Shown here: positions 16,358 through 24,539 of the stretch, piece by piece | How positions within the stretch are numbered: position 1 is the stretch's first letter | Layout of the letters: each line of letters begins with the position of its first letter | DNA from: Roseburia rectibacter | Lineage (GTDB): Bacteria; Bacillota; Clostridia; Lachnospirales; Lachnospiraceae | Length of the DNA: 64,000 nt | Direction of reading: 5' to 3' | Assembly (NCBI RefSeq): GCF_014287515.2 | Contig: NZ_CP092473.1 | Coordinates: 1,887,001-1,951,000, forward strand | Translations under genes and position numbers: made by a program | Notes under the pieces: generated by a model | What the model was told of the DNA's origin: nothing | What the model saw: the letters and a program-made list of their open reading frames with translations, nothing else | The model's database searches: none

Positions 16358-16385
16358 TTGCGAAAATTGACATAAATAGTATAAT
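16358..16385 (+). promoter_or_regulatory. Sigma-A type promoter for the two-gene AT-rich unit
   Basis: TTGCGA (16358-16363), 16-base spacer, TATAAT (16380-16385), located 31 bases before the ATG at 16416. Because it follows the lysis-operon terminator, it implies expression in the lysogen independent of the late genes. Confidence 0.6.
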
Positions 16386-16415
16386 AAAAGAAAAAGCGTT
16401 GGGAGCGTGACGAAT

Positions 16416-17633
16416 ATGTTAAATATACCAATTTTTATGGATAATGACGATTATTTGCAAAATCCGATTGTAAAAAAATTTTGTTTCGAAAACGGTTTAA
16501 AAGTTTACAATACTAGACCCGATTGTTTAAAAGAAATAAAACATTTTGCCGATATGTCATTAGAAAATGAAAAAAAAGTTTGTGAATGGTTGAGGCGTGT
16601 GGCGAAAGAGGGAAGTAAAGAAATTTGTTATCGGGCGATAAATAGCGTACCTGATGAATACTTTAATTATGAAACAATGAGTAATGTGTTGAAGAGTGCA
16701 TTTCCTAATTGTGTTTTTTCAGATGTTGTTTCATATAAAAATACATACCAAAGGACGTTGATAAATTATGAAATTATAACGAATGCAAAGAAAGAAGTAT
16801 CTATAATATCATTTTGTTTTTCATCATTGGTGTTGGTGGGAGATAGTGGAGGGATAGGAGAAGAAATAGCATATCCAGTTTATGTAGACATATATTTAAA
16901 AGAAAAATTTATATTTAGTAGAGCAAAAGCTAAAACTACTATATATAAATATGTTGACGAAGAAAAAAGATTAACCAGTACTAATCATATTATTGCATCT
17001 GATTATGCGGTTGAATGTATTGATGAAGTTTTAAAAAAACTAGAATTGAATTGTATAAGCGAGTCCAAAAGAGCGCAAGATAGATATCAAAAAATTATGT
17101 ATAATCTGTATGAGGTGTTTTCTTTTACACCATTAGAAGTGATGAAATGCGTACAGTGCATTAGAGGGGAACTTGCTAATTTTGTTGACGCAGTGTTTAC
17201 CACGTTTAATTTGGATCCTAAAAATAAAGAGACCGCAATGACAGATATGTCAATTTTTATCGAAAAATTTATTTCTATAAACGGAAATAATGAAGATTTA
17301 TTTAAAAAGGGAAGAGACGCATATTTAATAAAGGTAGGTGCTGATGATGAAGCTGAATTAACTTCAATTAATACATCATCTAATTGGAGAGTACCATTAC
17401 AATGCACAGAAGCATTTTTTGATAGTAAAAAATCTGTAATGAGTGGCCATAGATGTAAAAAATTGTCATTATGTTTTAAAAGACAGGAAACGAAGTATTT
17501 TGGTAAGGCTCCATTTGAGGTCCGATTTTTCACATATAAATCATATGGTGTACTTAAGACCAAGCAGTATGCGGAGGAGGCGGATTTGAACAATGTTTTA
17601 CAATATTTTTTCGAGTGTGCCAGAAGAAGTTAA
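16416..17633 (+). CDS. Uncharacterised protein, first gene of a candidate prophage-borne defence pair
   Basis: A 405-residue protein starting at ATG 16416, ten bases after gggag; GTG 16407 is too close to that site. I do not recognise a family. There is no signal peptide or membrane segment. The N-terminal 100 residues are helical, about 100-210 alternate beta strands (SIISFCFSSLVLVGDSGG, YPVYVDIYLKEKFIF), about 210-300 are helical with scattered Cys, and the end is mixed. The gene is much richer in A+T than the phage structural genes. Its stop lies 41 bases inside the next gene, which encodes a nuclease-like protein, so the two are probably co-translated and act together. Confidence 0.7.
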   Translation: MLNIPIFMDNDDYLQNPIVKKFCFENGLKVYNTRPDCLKEIKHFADMSLENEKKVCEWLRRVAKEGSKEICYRAINSVPDEYFNYETMSNVLKSAFPNCVFSDVVSYKNTYQRTLINYEIITNAKKEVSIISFCFSSLVLVGDSGGIGEEIAYPVYVDIYLKEKFIFSRAKAKTTIYKYVDEEKRLTSTNHIIASDYAVECIDEVLKKLELNCISESKRAQDRYQKIMYNLYEVFSFTPLEVMKCVQCIRGELANFVDAVFTTFNLDPKNKETAMTDMSIFIEKFISINGNNEDLFKKGRDAYLIKVGADDEAELTSINTSSNWRVPLQCTEAFFDSKKSVMSGHRCKKLSLCFKRQETKYFGKAPFEVRFFTYKSYGVLKTKQYAEEADLNNVLQYFFECARRS

Positions 17634-18660
17634 TGCTGAATATGTTGTTCAGTTTGATTATTGGCTTGCAACTATTCCGGAAAGAAAAACTAAAAATATT
17701 ACGGCATCAACTGTGTGTAGTCAGTTAGGTGGGAGGATTTTTCAGGCTGAATATCTTCTTGAATTTGCAAAAAACGCCGGAATACTAAGCAGACATTATA
17801 TAGTGTACTGTCCGGTATGTGGTAGTTGTCTTGATGTATTAGAAACAAATGATGATATTGCAAACGTTCTATTAAATCCAATATATTGTCGTGAATGTGA
17901 TGAAGAAAAAAACATCTCGCCGAGCGATATATATAATGCATATACAATTATTAAACGACCAGATGCAAGTGATCAAGAAATAGAAGAAGCAATTAAGAAT
18001 AGAATATCAGAGGAAAATGAAAAAATAAATTTTACGGAGGCTGATTCATTAGTACAGAGAACTTTTTTATATAATTGTTTCTATAGTCCAGATGAATCAG
18101 CGTATGTTAAATTCAAACAAATGAGAGAATGTTTGGATAAGGACTATGGAGATAACAAAACAGCAAAGGGCGCTGCATTAGAAAATTTGATATGTGAAAT
18201 TTTTAAATATGTTAAGTATGCCAAAAGATCAACAAAAGTTCGAAGTGAAATAAATCAATTTGATTGTGTTGTTTTGACTGATGTAAATACAAAGTATCCT
18301 AGTGTATTTAATTATATGTCACCAATGTTTATTATTGAATGTAAAAATGAGAAAAAGAAATCTGGAAATACATATGTAAATAAACTGATAGGTATAATGG
18401 AGAAGAATGAAGCAAAATTAGGTATCTTATTTGCGAGAGGACGTGTTGCAGCGACTTGTAATAAGACAGCATATATGCATTATTTAACAAAAAAATTTGC
18501 GCCTAAACAAGAAATCATTATCTGTATGGACGATAATGATTTGAATTATATAATTGACAAGAGGGTAAATTTGCTTGAGTATCTAAATTATAAAATTTGT
18601 AAGTTTACAAGTAATTCTAATAATATGACATGGGAAATGTTTGAAGTAAATGAAGAGTAA
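17593..18660 (+). CDS. Zinc-ribbon, PD-(D/E)XK nuclease-like protein, second gene of the pair
   Basis: A 355-residue protein starting at ATG 17593, behind gcggaggagg about ten bases upstream and inside the preceding gene. Residues about 15-65 look like a winged-helix segment (NITASTVCSQLGG, YLLEFAKNAGILS). A zinc ribbon follows (CPVC 73-76, CREC 99-102). Residues about 190-285 carry a PD-(D/E)XK core: Glu197 in GAALENLICEIF, Asp224 in NQFDCVVL, and Glu249-Cys-Lys251 after a hydrophobic strand (MFIIECKN). This is the pattern of Mrr-like restriction endonucleases. Location at the prophage end, low G+C and its own promoter suggest a lysogenic-conversion defence gene. Target and mechanism are unknown. 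Confidence 0.72.
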   Translation: MFYNIFSSVPEEVNAEYVVQFDYWLATIPERKTKNITASTVCSQLGGRIFQAEYLLEFAKNAGILSRHYIVYCPVCGSCLDVLETNDDIANVLLNPIYCRECDEEKNISPSDIYNAYTIIKRPDASDQEIEEAIKNRISEENEKINFTEADSLVQRTFLYNCFYSPDESAYVKFKQMRECLDKDYGDNKTAKGAALENLICEIFKYVKYAKRSTKVRSEINQFDCVVLTDVNTKYPSVFNYMSPMFIIECKNEKKKSGNTYVNKLIGIMEKNEAKLGILFARGRVAATCNKTAYMHYLTKKFAPKQEIIICMDDNDLNYIIDKRVNLLEYLNYKICKFTSNSNNMTWEMFEVNEE

Positions 18661-18668
18661 AGGATGAA

Positions 18669-18699
18669 GGGGCTGTGCACCACTTAGTGCGACAGCCCC
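18669..18699. terminator. Strong hairpin at the end of the prophage gene block
   Basis: Stem ggggctgt (18669-18676) with acagcccc (18692-18699), continued by gcac/gtgc (18677-18680 with 18687-18690), loop cactta. There is no clear T run on the plus strand. It shares the gggctgtgcac arm with the hairpin at 6602. It may end transcription leaving the prophage. Confidence 0.5.
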
Positions 18700-18762
18700 C
18701 AGTCACTATCATAGAAGATCACATTTACAGACTTTTATTCACACGCTCTATTCATACACTCT

Positions 18763-18981
18763 TCATATCCAACCTCTCCATCCCAATTCTTCCGTTCCAA
18801 TATCTGTCAGCAGCCCTGCTACCTTATTGTAGGGCATGCTATATCTCTGCGAAAGGTAACGGAATGATGCAGCAGCCTCTCCGTCCGGGCCGCCGTATTG
18901 ACTGATGATAATCTGGGCGATTTTGGCATTGGGTCTTGTAATGTTGACTGGAAATTGCAAACGCTTTTCATAGTTCCACAT
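18763..18981 (-). pseudogene. cotJC: Truncated spore coat protein / manganese catalase CotJC, N-terminal part
   Basis: A 72-residue fragment. Residues 1-66 (MWNYEKRLQFPVNI, SQYGGPDGEAAASFRYLSQRYSMPYN, LLTDIGTEEL) are the CotJC N-terminus. Normal CotJC is about 190 residues and continues with the E-x-x-H metal ligands immediately after this point. Here it is replaced by Gly-Trp-Arg-Gly-Trp-Ile and a stop in prophage DNA. The start ATG directly abuts the cotJB stop. The remaining 3' part is presumably beyond the left prophage edge. If the prophage excises precisely in the mother cell, a whole cotJC would be restored; otherwise this is a dead gene. Confidence 0.85.
18774..18795. other. Predicted prophage attachment junction within cotJC
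   Basis: On the minus strand cotJC is collinear with its family up to Gly-Thr-Glu-Glu-Leu (codons ending about 18784), then reads six unrelated residues and a stop. The change marks the host/prophage boundary. The partner att site is outside the window, so the exact crossover core cannot be defined. Confidence 0.65.
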
Positions 18982-19254
18982 TTAACAGTCACCTCCTTCC
19001 CAAGGCCAGGGGTCTGATGCCCAGCACCAGTAATTATCCGGATTTGCAGTGTCGATGGTAAGCGGTGTGTAATTTTGTGCGTATGCGCGCAGCGCTGTGC
19101 GCCGCAGATCAGCATAATGATTGAAATATTTTAAAGCATTTTCATCATCTGGATGAGTGTCAAGATATTCTGTGATTTCCACGACTGCAAAGCTGACCAT
19201 GTCGATCCAGTGAAGAAGCTGTGATTGATTCATCTGACTGATCATCATCGGCAT
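18982..19254 (-). CDS. cotJB: Spore coat protein CotJB
   Basis: A 90-residue protein matching the CotJB family: an N-terminal helix (QLLHWIDMVSFAVVEITEYL), the hallmark LDTHPDDENAL block, an Asn-His-Tyr segment, and a C-terminal WASDPWPWEGG. CotJB is a component of the inner spore coat in Bacillus and Clostridia, made in the mother cell. It overlaps cotJA by ten bases and is followed with no gap by cotJC. An aggaggt-type ribosome site lies just upstream on the minus strand. Confidence 0.92.
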   Translation of the reverse strand: MPMMISQMNQSQLLHWIDMVSFAVVEITEYLDTHPDDENALKYFNHYADLRRTALRAYAQNYTPLTIDTANPDNYWCWASDPWPWEGGDC

Positions 19255-19517
19255 CTACCTCCTTTTGCAGCTAAAAATGGTTTATCCAGTTCTGGAAAGA
19301 TTGTTCCTGCACTAAGTGCACGATCCGGTTCGTAAACAGAAGAAAATTGCTGCCAGGGAACGTAGGCCATGGCGAGTACATGATCTGAATCGCAACTGGG
19401 ATTCCCTGAAGGGGAGATACATTCCATGCAAGGCATAGATTCTGCATTTGGTGCAGAAGAAACAGGTGAACGTCCGCAGGAACGACCTGCATTCCCGGAC
19501 ATATGATAAGGTCTCAT
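19245..19517 (-). CDS. cotJA: Spore coat-associated protein CotJA
   Basis: A 90-residue protein starting at the ATG complementary to 19515-19517, behind aaagga. The C-terminal LAMAYVPWQQFSSVYEPDRALSAGTIFPELDKPF region is the conserved CotJA core. The N-terminal 45 residues are Ser/Gly/Cys-rich and variable. It is first gene of the cotJABC operon. A mother-cell (sigma-E) promoter is expected upstream, and CATA-containing -10-like sequences exist there, but none has a convincing -35. The operon is divergent from the solute-binding protein gene. Confidence 0.9.
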   Translation of the reverse strand: MRPYHMSGNAGRSCGRSPVSSAPNAESMPCMECISPSGNPSCDSDHVLAMAYVPWQQFSSVYEPDRALSAGTIFPELDKPFLAAKGGRCR

Positions 19518-19660
19518 AATTGTTCTATTCCTTTTATCGTTAATTTTATAGTAAGATATGTAGAAAAGAAGATTTTTGTGCACGTATGAACATGATGTAA
19601 AAAAATAACTGAATATAGTCAAAAAAGCCTGCTTTTATATCGAAAAAAGCAAAAACGTGA

Positions 19661-19689
19661 TTGATAAATATGTAAAAAGCCTGTAAAAT
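19661..19689 (+). promoter_or_regulatory. Sigma-A promoter for the solute-binding protein gene
   Basis: TTGATA (19661-19666), exactly 17 bases, TAAAAT (19684-19689), 51 bases before the ATG. It lies in the divergent region shared with cotJA. Confidence 0.6.
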
Positions 19690-19740
19690 AGATAAGTGAT
19701 GTAGTGATAAGACGGCATAATACGAGAAAGGGGAATTAGA

Positions 19741-21057
19741 ATGAAAAAAAGAATCGTTGCAGGAATGCTGTTTACGACAATCTTGTGTATGGCGTTCGGA
19801 GGCTGTGGAAATACGGCAGATCAGAAAAGTACAAACAGTGATGGCGCTGTGGAGTCAGTAGTACCGGGGGCAGAAGCATCTACAGAAATTGCTTTTGGAG
19901 ATATGGAAGCGGATAACGGAGTGGTACAGCTGAAAGTCTGGTCAGAGGAAGATAATTTTGATATGTTAAACCAGATGATAGACAGTTTTAAACAGAAATA
20001 TGCCGGGGAGGCAAAGCTTGAGATAACATTGGAGCAGAATGCAGATTCTGATACAAAGGATGTCTTATTAGGAGATATTCATAATGGTGCAGATGTTTTC
20101 TCGTTTGCGGATGACCAGCTTTCTGCAATGGTTGCAGCAGGTGCGTTATATCCGGTGCCAAATGCAGATGAGGTAAAAAATGCAAATTTAGAGGAGGCAG
20201 TTTCAGCTGCATCTATTAATGATACATTGTATGCTTATCCGATGACGGCAGATAATGGATATTTCCTTTATTATGATAAAAATGTTCTTTCTGATACAGA
20301 TGTTCAGACGATGGATGGAATATTAGCAGCGCTGGATGCTGCCGGTAAATCGTTTTCCATGGAGTTAAATTCTGGATGGTATCTGTATTCGTTTTTTGGA
20401 AACACAGGTTTAGAGTTTGGTATCAATGATGATGGTGTGACAAACTATTGTAACTGGAATTCAACGGATGGAGCGATTAAGGGAATTGATGTAGCACAGT
20501 CTATTTTAAATATTACAACCAACCCGGCATTTATCAGTCAGCCGGATGGCGATTTTGTTACCGGAGTACAGAATGGTACAATCGGTGCCGGAATCAGTGG
20601 TGTATGGAATGCTGTTTCCATTAAAGAGGCTTGGGGAGACGACTATGGTGCAGTAAAGCTTCCGACCTATACAGTAGCAGGACAGCAGATACAGATGTCA
20701 TCCTTTACCGGATATAAAATGATGGGTGTGAATACGTATTCAAAATATCCGGAATGGGCTGCAAAATTAGCAGACTGGCTTACAAACGAGGAAAACCAGA
20801 CCATTCGTTTTGAAGAGAGAAATCAGGGACCGTCTAATACCAATGCGGCAGCGTCGGATGCTGTAAAACAGGTACCGGCAATCCAGGCTGTTATTGCACA
20901 GTCTGAGTTTGGTAAACTGCAGCGTGTTGGAAACAGTTACTGGGATGCATGTTCTGCATTTGGTGATACGATGGCAGCAGGCAATCCATCCGGACAGGAT
21001 CTTCAGGAAATTATGGATATACTTGTTGATGGTATCACGGCATCCACGGCTAAATAA
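19741..21057 (+). CDS. Extracellular solute-binding lipoprotein (sugar ABC-type, MalE-like)
   Basis: A 438-residue protein. It has a lipoprotein signal peptide with lipobox ending at Cys22 (AFGGC), an acidic Ser/Gly linker, then a two-lobe family 1 solute-binding fold ([53 protein letters not shown], ending [15 protein letters not shown]). It binds a carbohydrate, probably an oligosaccharide, at the cell surface. No permease or ATPase genes are nearby. Instead, a chemoreceptor gene follows 23 bases later, so the protein may serve sensing rather than, or besides, transport. Confidence 0.85.
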   Translation: MKKRIVAGMLFTTILCMAFGGCGNTADQKSTNSDGAVESVVPGAEASTEIAFGDMEADNGVVQLKVWSEEDNFDMLNQMIDSFKQKYAGEAKLEITLEQNADSDTKDVLLGDIHNGADVFSFADDQLSAMVAAGALYPVPNADEVKNANLEEAVSAASINDTLYAYPMTADNGYFLYYDKNVLSDTDVQTMDGILAALDAAGKSFSMELNSGWYLYSFFGNTGLEFGINDDGVTNYCNWNSTDGAIKGIDVAQSILNITTNPAFISQPDGDFVTGVQNGTIGAGISGVWNAVSIKEAWGDDYGAVKLPTYTVAGQQIQMSSFTGYKMMGVNTYSKYPEWAAKLADWLTNEENQTIRFEERNQGPSNTNAAASDAVKQVPAIQAVIAQSEFGKLQRVGNSYWDACSAFGDTMAAGNPSGQDLQEIMDILVDGITASTAK

Positions 21058-21080
21058 GTAACAGGAGGACAAATCACATT

Positions 21081-22814
21081 ATGAAAAAACAGGGACGTTT
21101 CAGCACAAAAATGATCATACTGATTCCAGTGTTTGTTCTTGGAATTGTGTCCATTATTTCGAGTATTCTGGCAGTAAGGAATATCCGTAAAGTCAATGCA
21201 AATGCAACACAGATCGCAAATGGCTATATGGTCTGTATCGCAGATTTGGGATCAATTCAGACAGAAACAGAAAAGATTCATCGGCTTGGATTGTCACATA
21301 TTGTAGCAACAGATCTTGATTCCATGATTTCTCTTGTAGATGTCATCCGCTCAGAACAAACGGTGCTTGATGGATATCTGTCAGATTTTGAACAGTTTAT
21401 AGATGATTCGGATCGTGAAAATTATGAAGCGATATTGTCAAATTATGATGGGTTAAAATATGAGATCGCAAATCTTATGGCATATAGTGCAAATGGAAAT
21501 AAAGAGGCTGCCTATGCCTTGGCAAACGGCGCGATTTCAGAGTATGCAGACAAGATTGATCAGAATATCACGGCAATTCAGGAAATAGTAAATAACAATG
21601 CGGACACAGCAAAAACGCAGTTGACGGCTGTATATAATTATTCCCTGACTGTTAGTTTTATTACCATTGCGGTAAGTATAGCATCTCTGCTGGTTGCAGT
21701 ATTTTCCGTATTAAAGATGGTAATTGTACCTCTTTCTAAAACACAGAAAGAGATTACCGGAATCATTGACGGTATTGATAAACGGGAAGGTGACCTGACT
21801 AAACGTGTGACAATCATGTCGAACCAGGAAGTGGCAGCAGTCGGCAGTGGCATTAACCTTTTCATGGGAAAATTACAGGATATTTTTAAGACGATCATTC
21901 ATAATTCAAAACGTATGGAAACGGTAGTCAATGAAGTCCGTGAAAGTGTTATGACATCAAACAGCAGTGTGTCTGATCTGTCTGCATTAACGGAGGAACT
22001 TTCAGCTACCATGCAGGAGATGTCAGATAATGCTTCTTTGATCAATTCCAATACGGAATCTGTTGCGGGAGAGGTAAATCAGATTGCGGAGCGTACAACT
22101 GAGATTAATAATTATACGAAGGAAATGAAAGGTCATGCGGATTCCATGGAATCTGCTGCGCGTTCTAATATGGAATCTACCGGCACGAAAGTCAATGAGA
22201 TTCTTGAGGTGTTAAACAGGGCGATTGAGGACAGTAACAGTGTAAATCAGGTAAATAGCCTGACGGATGATATTTTGAATATTGCAAGCCAGACAAACCT
22301 GCTTGCATTAAATGCATCTATTGAAGCAGCCAGAGCAGGGGATGCAGGACGCGGTTTTGCTGTTGTTGCAACAGAGATCAGTCAGCTTGCAGCTGCCAGT
22401 CAGGAAGCTGCAAACCGTATCCAGCAGATCAACAGTGTTGTAACTCAGGCAGTGCATAATTTAGCAGACAATGCAAATGGACTGGTACAATATATGAACG
22501 AGTCGATTCTTCCAGAGTTTGAAGAATTTGTAACGGCCGGAAGTGAGTATAAAAACAAGGCAACCTACATAGAGAATGCCATGAATGAATTCGAATCAAA
22601 GACGGATTCATTAAAGAACACAATGATTGAGATACAGAAATCGATCAATACGATTGCACATGCCATCGAGGAGGGGGCAAAAGGTGTCAGCAATGCGGCA
22701 GACAGTACACAGGTACTTGTTACAGATATGGAGAATATCTCAAGCCGTATGGATGAGAACTTTGAAATTGCAACCGATTTAAAGAAAGAAACGGCGATAT
22801 TTACAAAACTATAA
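21081..22814 (+). CDS. Methyl-accepting chemotaxis protein
   Basis: A 577-residue transmembrane chemoreceptor. TM1 is at about 11-32, an all-helical extracellular sensor at 33-187, TM2 at about 188-211, then a HAMP-like region and a long cytoplasmic coiled coil. The signalling hairpin tip is canonical ([30 protein letters not shown]). It is coupled to the upstream lipoprotein gene behind aggagg, suggesting that the ligand-loaded binding protein or the same sugar is sensed. It would signal through CheA, whose gene begins at 63594. A strong terminator follows. Confidence 0.93.
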   Translation: MKKQGRFSTKMIILIPVFVLGIVSIISSILAVRNIRKVNANATQIANGYMVCIADLGSIQTETEKIHRLGLSHIVATDLDSMISLVDVIRSEQTVLDGYLSDFEQFIDDSDRENYEAILSNYDGLKYEIANLMAYSANGNKEAAYALANGAISEYADKIDQNITAIQEIVNNNADTAKTQLTAVYNYSLTVSFITIAVSIASLLVAVFSVLKMVIVPLSKTQKEITGIIDGIDKREGDLTKRVTIMSNQEVAAVGSGINLFMGKLQDIFKTIIHNSKRMETVVNEVRESVMTSNSSVSDLSALTEELSATMQEMSDNASLINSNTESVAGEVNQIAERTTEINNYTKEMKGHADSMESAARSNMESTGTKVNEILEVLNRAIEDSNSVNQVNSLTDDILNIASQTNLLALNASIEAARAGDAGRGFAVVATEISQLAAASQEAANRIQQINSVVTQAVHNLADNANGLVQYMNESILPEFEEFVTAGSEYKNKATYIENAMNEFESKTDSLKNTMIEIQKSINTIAHAIEEGAKGVSNAADSTQVLVTDMENISSRMDENFEIATDLKKETAIFTKL

Positions 22815-22852
22815 TGCTGGCATTGCACCTGAAGGGAAAATGTTTTAAGTAT

Positions 22853-22887
22853 GCAGAGACAGGAGAACGATCCTGTCTCTGCTTTTT
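22853..22887 (+). terminator. Rho-independent terminator after the chemoreceptor gene
   Basis: Perfect 12-bp stem (gcagagacagga 22853-22864 with tcctgtctctgc 22871-22882), 6-base loop, then TTTTT. Confidence 0.92.
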
Positions 22888-22911
22888 ACCGTTATATTTC
22901 GATTTGTGAAC

Positions 22912-22940
22912 TTGTCAGCAGGGAAAAATTGTTATATAAT
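22912..22940 (+). promoter_or_regulatory. Sigma-A promoter for gltX
   Basis: TTGTCA (22912-22917), 17-base spacer, TATAAT (22935-22940), with about 80 bases of leader before the gltX start. Confidence 0.8.
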
Positions 22941-23020
22941 GACGTGTACGGCATTTGAAATTTGAAAATCTTTTCCGGATCATAAAGATGGAAAATGAGA
23001 ATACAGGAGGAAAATAAACA

Positions 23021-24472
23021 ATGAGCAAAGTAAGAACAAGATTTGCACCAAGTCCGACAGGAAGAATGCATGTGGGAAATCTGCGTTCTGCATTATATGA
23101 ATTTTTGATCGCAAAACATGCAGGCGGCGACTTTATGCTTCGTATCGAGGATACGGATCAGGAGCGCTTTGTAGAAGGTGCAGTTGATATTATATATCAT
23201 ACCTTAGAGGAGACAGGCTTAGTACATGATGAGGGACCAGATAAAGATGGCGGTTATGGTCCATACGTACAGAGTGAGCGTATGAAGACCGGTATCTATA
23301 TGAAATATGCAAAAGAACTGGTCGAAAAAGGCGAGGCATATTACTGCTTCTGTGATAAGGAGCGTTTAGAGTCTTTAAAAACAGAGGTGGATGGTAAAGA
23401 GATCATGATGTATGATAAACACTGCCTGCATCTGAGCAAAGAAGAAGTAGAAGCAAATCTTGCTGCTGGCAAACCATTTGTAATCCGTCAGAATATTCCA
23501 AATGAAGGAACAACAACATTTCATGATGAACTGTACGGAGATATTACGGTAGATAATGCTGAGCTTGACGATATGATCCTGATCAAATCTGACGGATATC
23601 CAACCTATAATTTTGCAAACGTGGTTGACGATCATACCATGAACATCACACATGTGGTACGTGGAAATGAGTATCTTTCCTCTTCGCCAAAATATCAGCG
23701 TCTGTATGATGCATTTGGCTGGGAATCACCGGTTTACATCCATCTGCCGCTGATCACGGATGAAAACCACAAGAAACTTTCTAAGAGAAGCGGACATTCT
23801 TCTTTTGAAGATTTGTTAGAGCAGGGATTTTTAAGTGAAGCAGTTGTAAACTATATCTCACTGCTTGGCTGGAGTCCGGAAGATAACAGAGAAATTTTTA
23901 CCTTAGATGAGCTGATCAAAGAATTTGATTACCACAGAATCAGCAAATCACCGGCGGTTTTTGATTATACAAAATTAAAATGGATGAATGGTGAATACAT
24001 CAAAGCTATGGATTTTGACAGCTTCTATGAAAAAGCAGAGCCATATATCCGCGAGGTGATTACAAAGGATCTTGATTTAAAGAAAATTGCAGCAATGGTA
24101 AAGACCAGAATCGAGGTATTCCCGGATATCAAAGAGCATATTGATTTCTTTGAGGCGCTTCCGGAATATGATGTGGCAATGTACACGCACAAGAAGATGA
24201 AAACAAACGCAGAAACATCTTTAAAGGTATTAAAGGATGTACTTCCACTGTTAGAAGCACAGGAAGATTACAGTAATGATGCATTGTATGCCACATTGTT
24301 AAAATACGTGGAAGAGACCGGCGTGAAGAATGGCTATGTAATGTGGCCGATCCGTACCGCTGTTTCCGGCAAACAGATGACACCGGGCGGAGCGACAGAG
24401 CTGATGGAGGTACTTGGAAAAGAAGAGTCCATTGCCCGCATCAAAAAGGGTATTGAATTGTTAGAACAGTAA
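23021..24472 (+). CDS. gltX: Glutamate--tRNA ligase
   Basis: A 483-residue class I aminoacyl-tRNA synthetase that charges tRNA-Glu with glutamate using ATP. A HIGH-like signature lies at residues about 7-19 ([12 protein letters not shown]). The KMSKS-like signature is KKLSKRSGH in the middle. The length and C-terminal anticodon-binding helical region are normal. Start ATG is behind aggagg. It has its own promoter and is followed by a hairpin, so it is probably monocistronic. In many Clostridia this enzyme also charges tRNA-Gln for later amidation. Confidence 0.97.
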   Translation: MSKVRTRFAPSPTGRMHVGNLRSALYEFLIAKHAGGDFMLRIEDTDQERFVEGAVDIIYHTLEETGLVHDEGPDKDGGYGPYVQSERMKTGIYMKYAKELVEKGEAYYCFCDKERLESLKTEVDGKEIMMYDKHCLHLSKEEVEANLAAGKPFVIRQNIPNEGTTTFHDELYGDITVDNAELDDMILIKSDGYPTYNFANVVDDHTMNITHVVRGNEYLSSSPKYQRLYDAFGWESPVYIHLPLITDENHKKLSKRSGHSSFEDLLEQGFLSEAVVNYISLLGWSPEDNREIFTLDELIKEFDYHRISKSPAVFDYTKLKWMNGEYIKAMDFDSFYEKAEPYIREVITKDLDLKKIAAMVKTRIEVFPDIKEHIDFFEALPEYDVAMYTHKKMKTNAETSLKVLKDVLPLLEAQEDYSNDALYATLLKYVEETGVKNGYVMWPIRTAVSGKQMTPGGATELMEVLGKEESIARIKKGIELLEQ

Positions 24473-24484
24473 GATTTTTTGACA

Positions 24485-24511
24485 GGCAGGGAGATTTTAA
24501 ATTTCCCTGCC
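24485..24511. terminator. Hairpin after gltX
   Basis: Stem ggcaggga (24485-24492) with tccctgcc (24504-24511), A/T-rich loop. The T run after it is weak on either strand, so termination is likely but not certain. Confidence 0.5.
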
Positions 24512-24539
24512 GTTTCAAATCTATGAATTGAGGTAATCT

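Larger units (their letters stand above)
1..18784 (+). mobile_element. Right-hand portion of a siphovirus-type prophage
   Basis: A continuous plus-strand block of head, connector, tail, fibre, holin and lysin genes in standard Siphoviridae order, ending where host cotJC sequence begins near 18784. The left part (integrase, regulators, replication, terminase, most of the portal) lies outside the window. No integrase or recombinase gene is visible here. The right edge is inferred from loss of cotJC homology, not from a seen att repeat. Confidence 0.9.

Noticed and set aside
16132..16410. Open frame of 92 codons between the endolysin and the two-gene unit
   Set aside because: It begins inside the endolysin terminator, has no ribosome site, crosses the promoter of the next gene and has an irregular composition.
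18675..18905. Plus-strand open frame over the cotJ/prophage junction
   Set aside because: It is antisense to cotJC and crosses the host/prophage boundary; no ribosome site.
19518..19660. Sigma-E promoter for cotJA and sigma-28 promoter for the solute-binding/chemoreceptor pair
   Set aside because: CATA-like and GCCTGTAA-like elements occur, but neither has a matching -35 at the right distance, so they are not listed as features.
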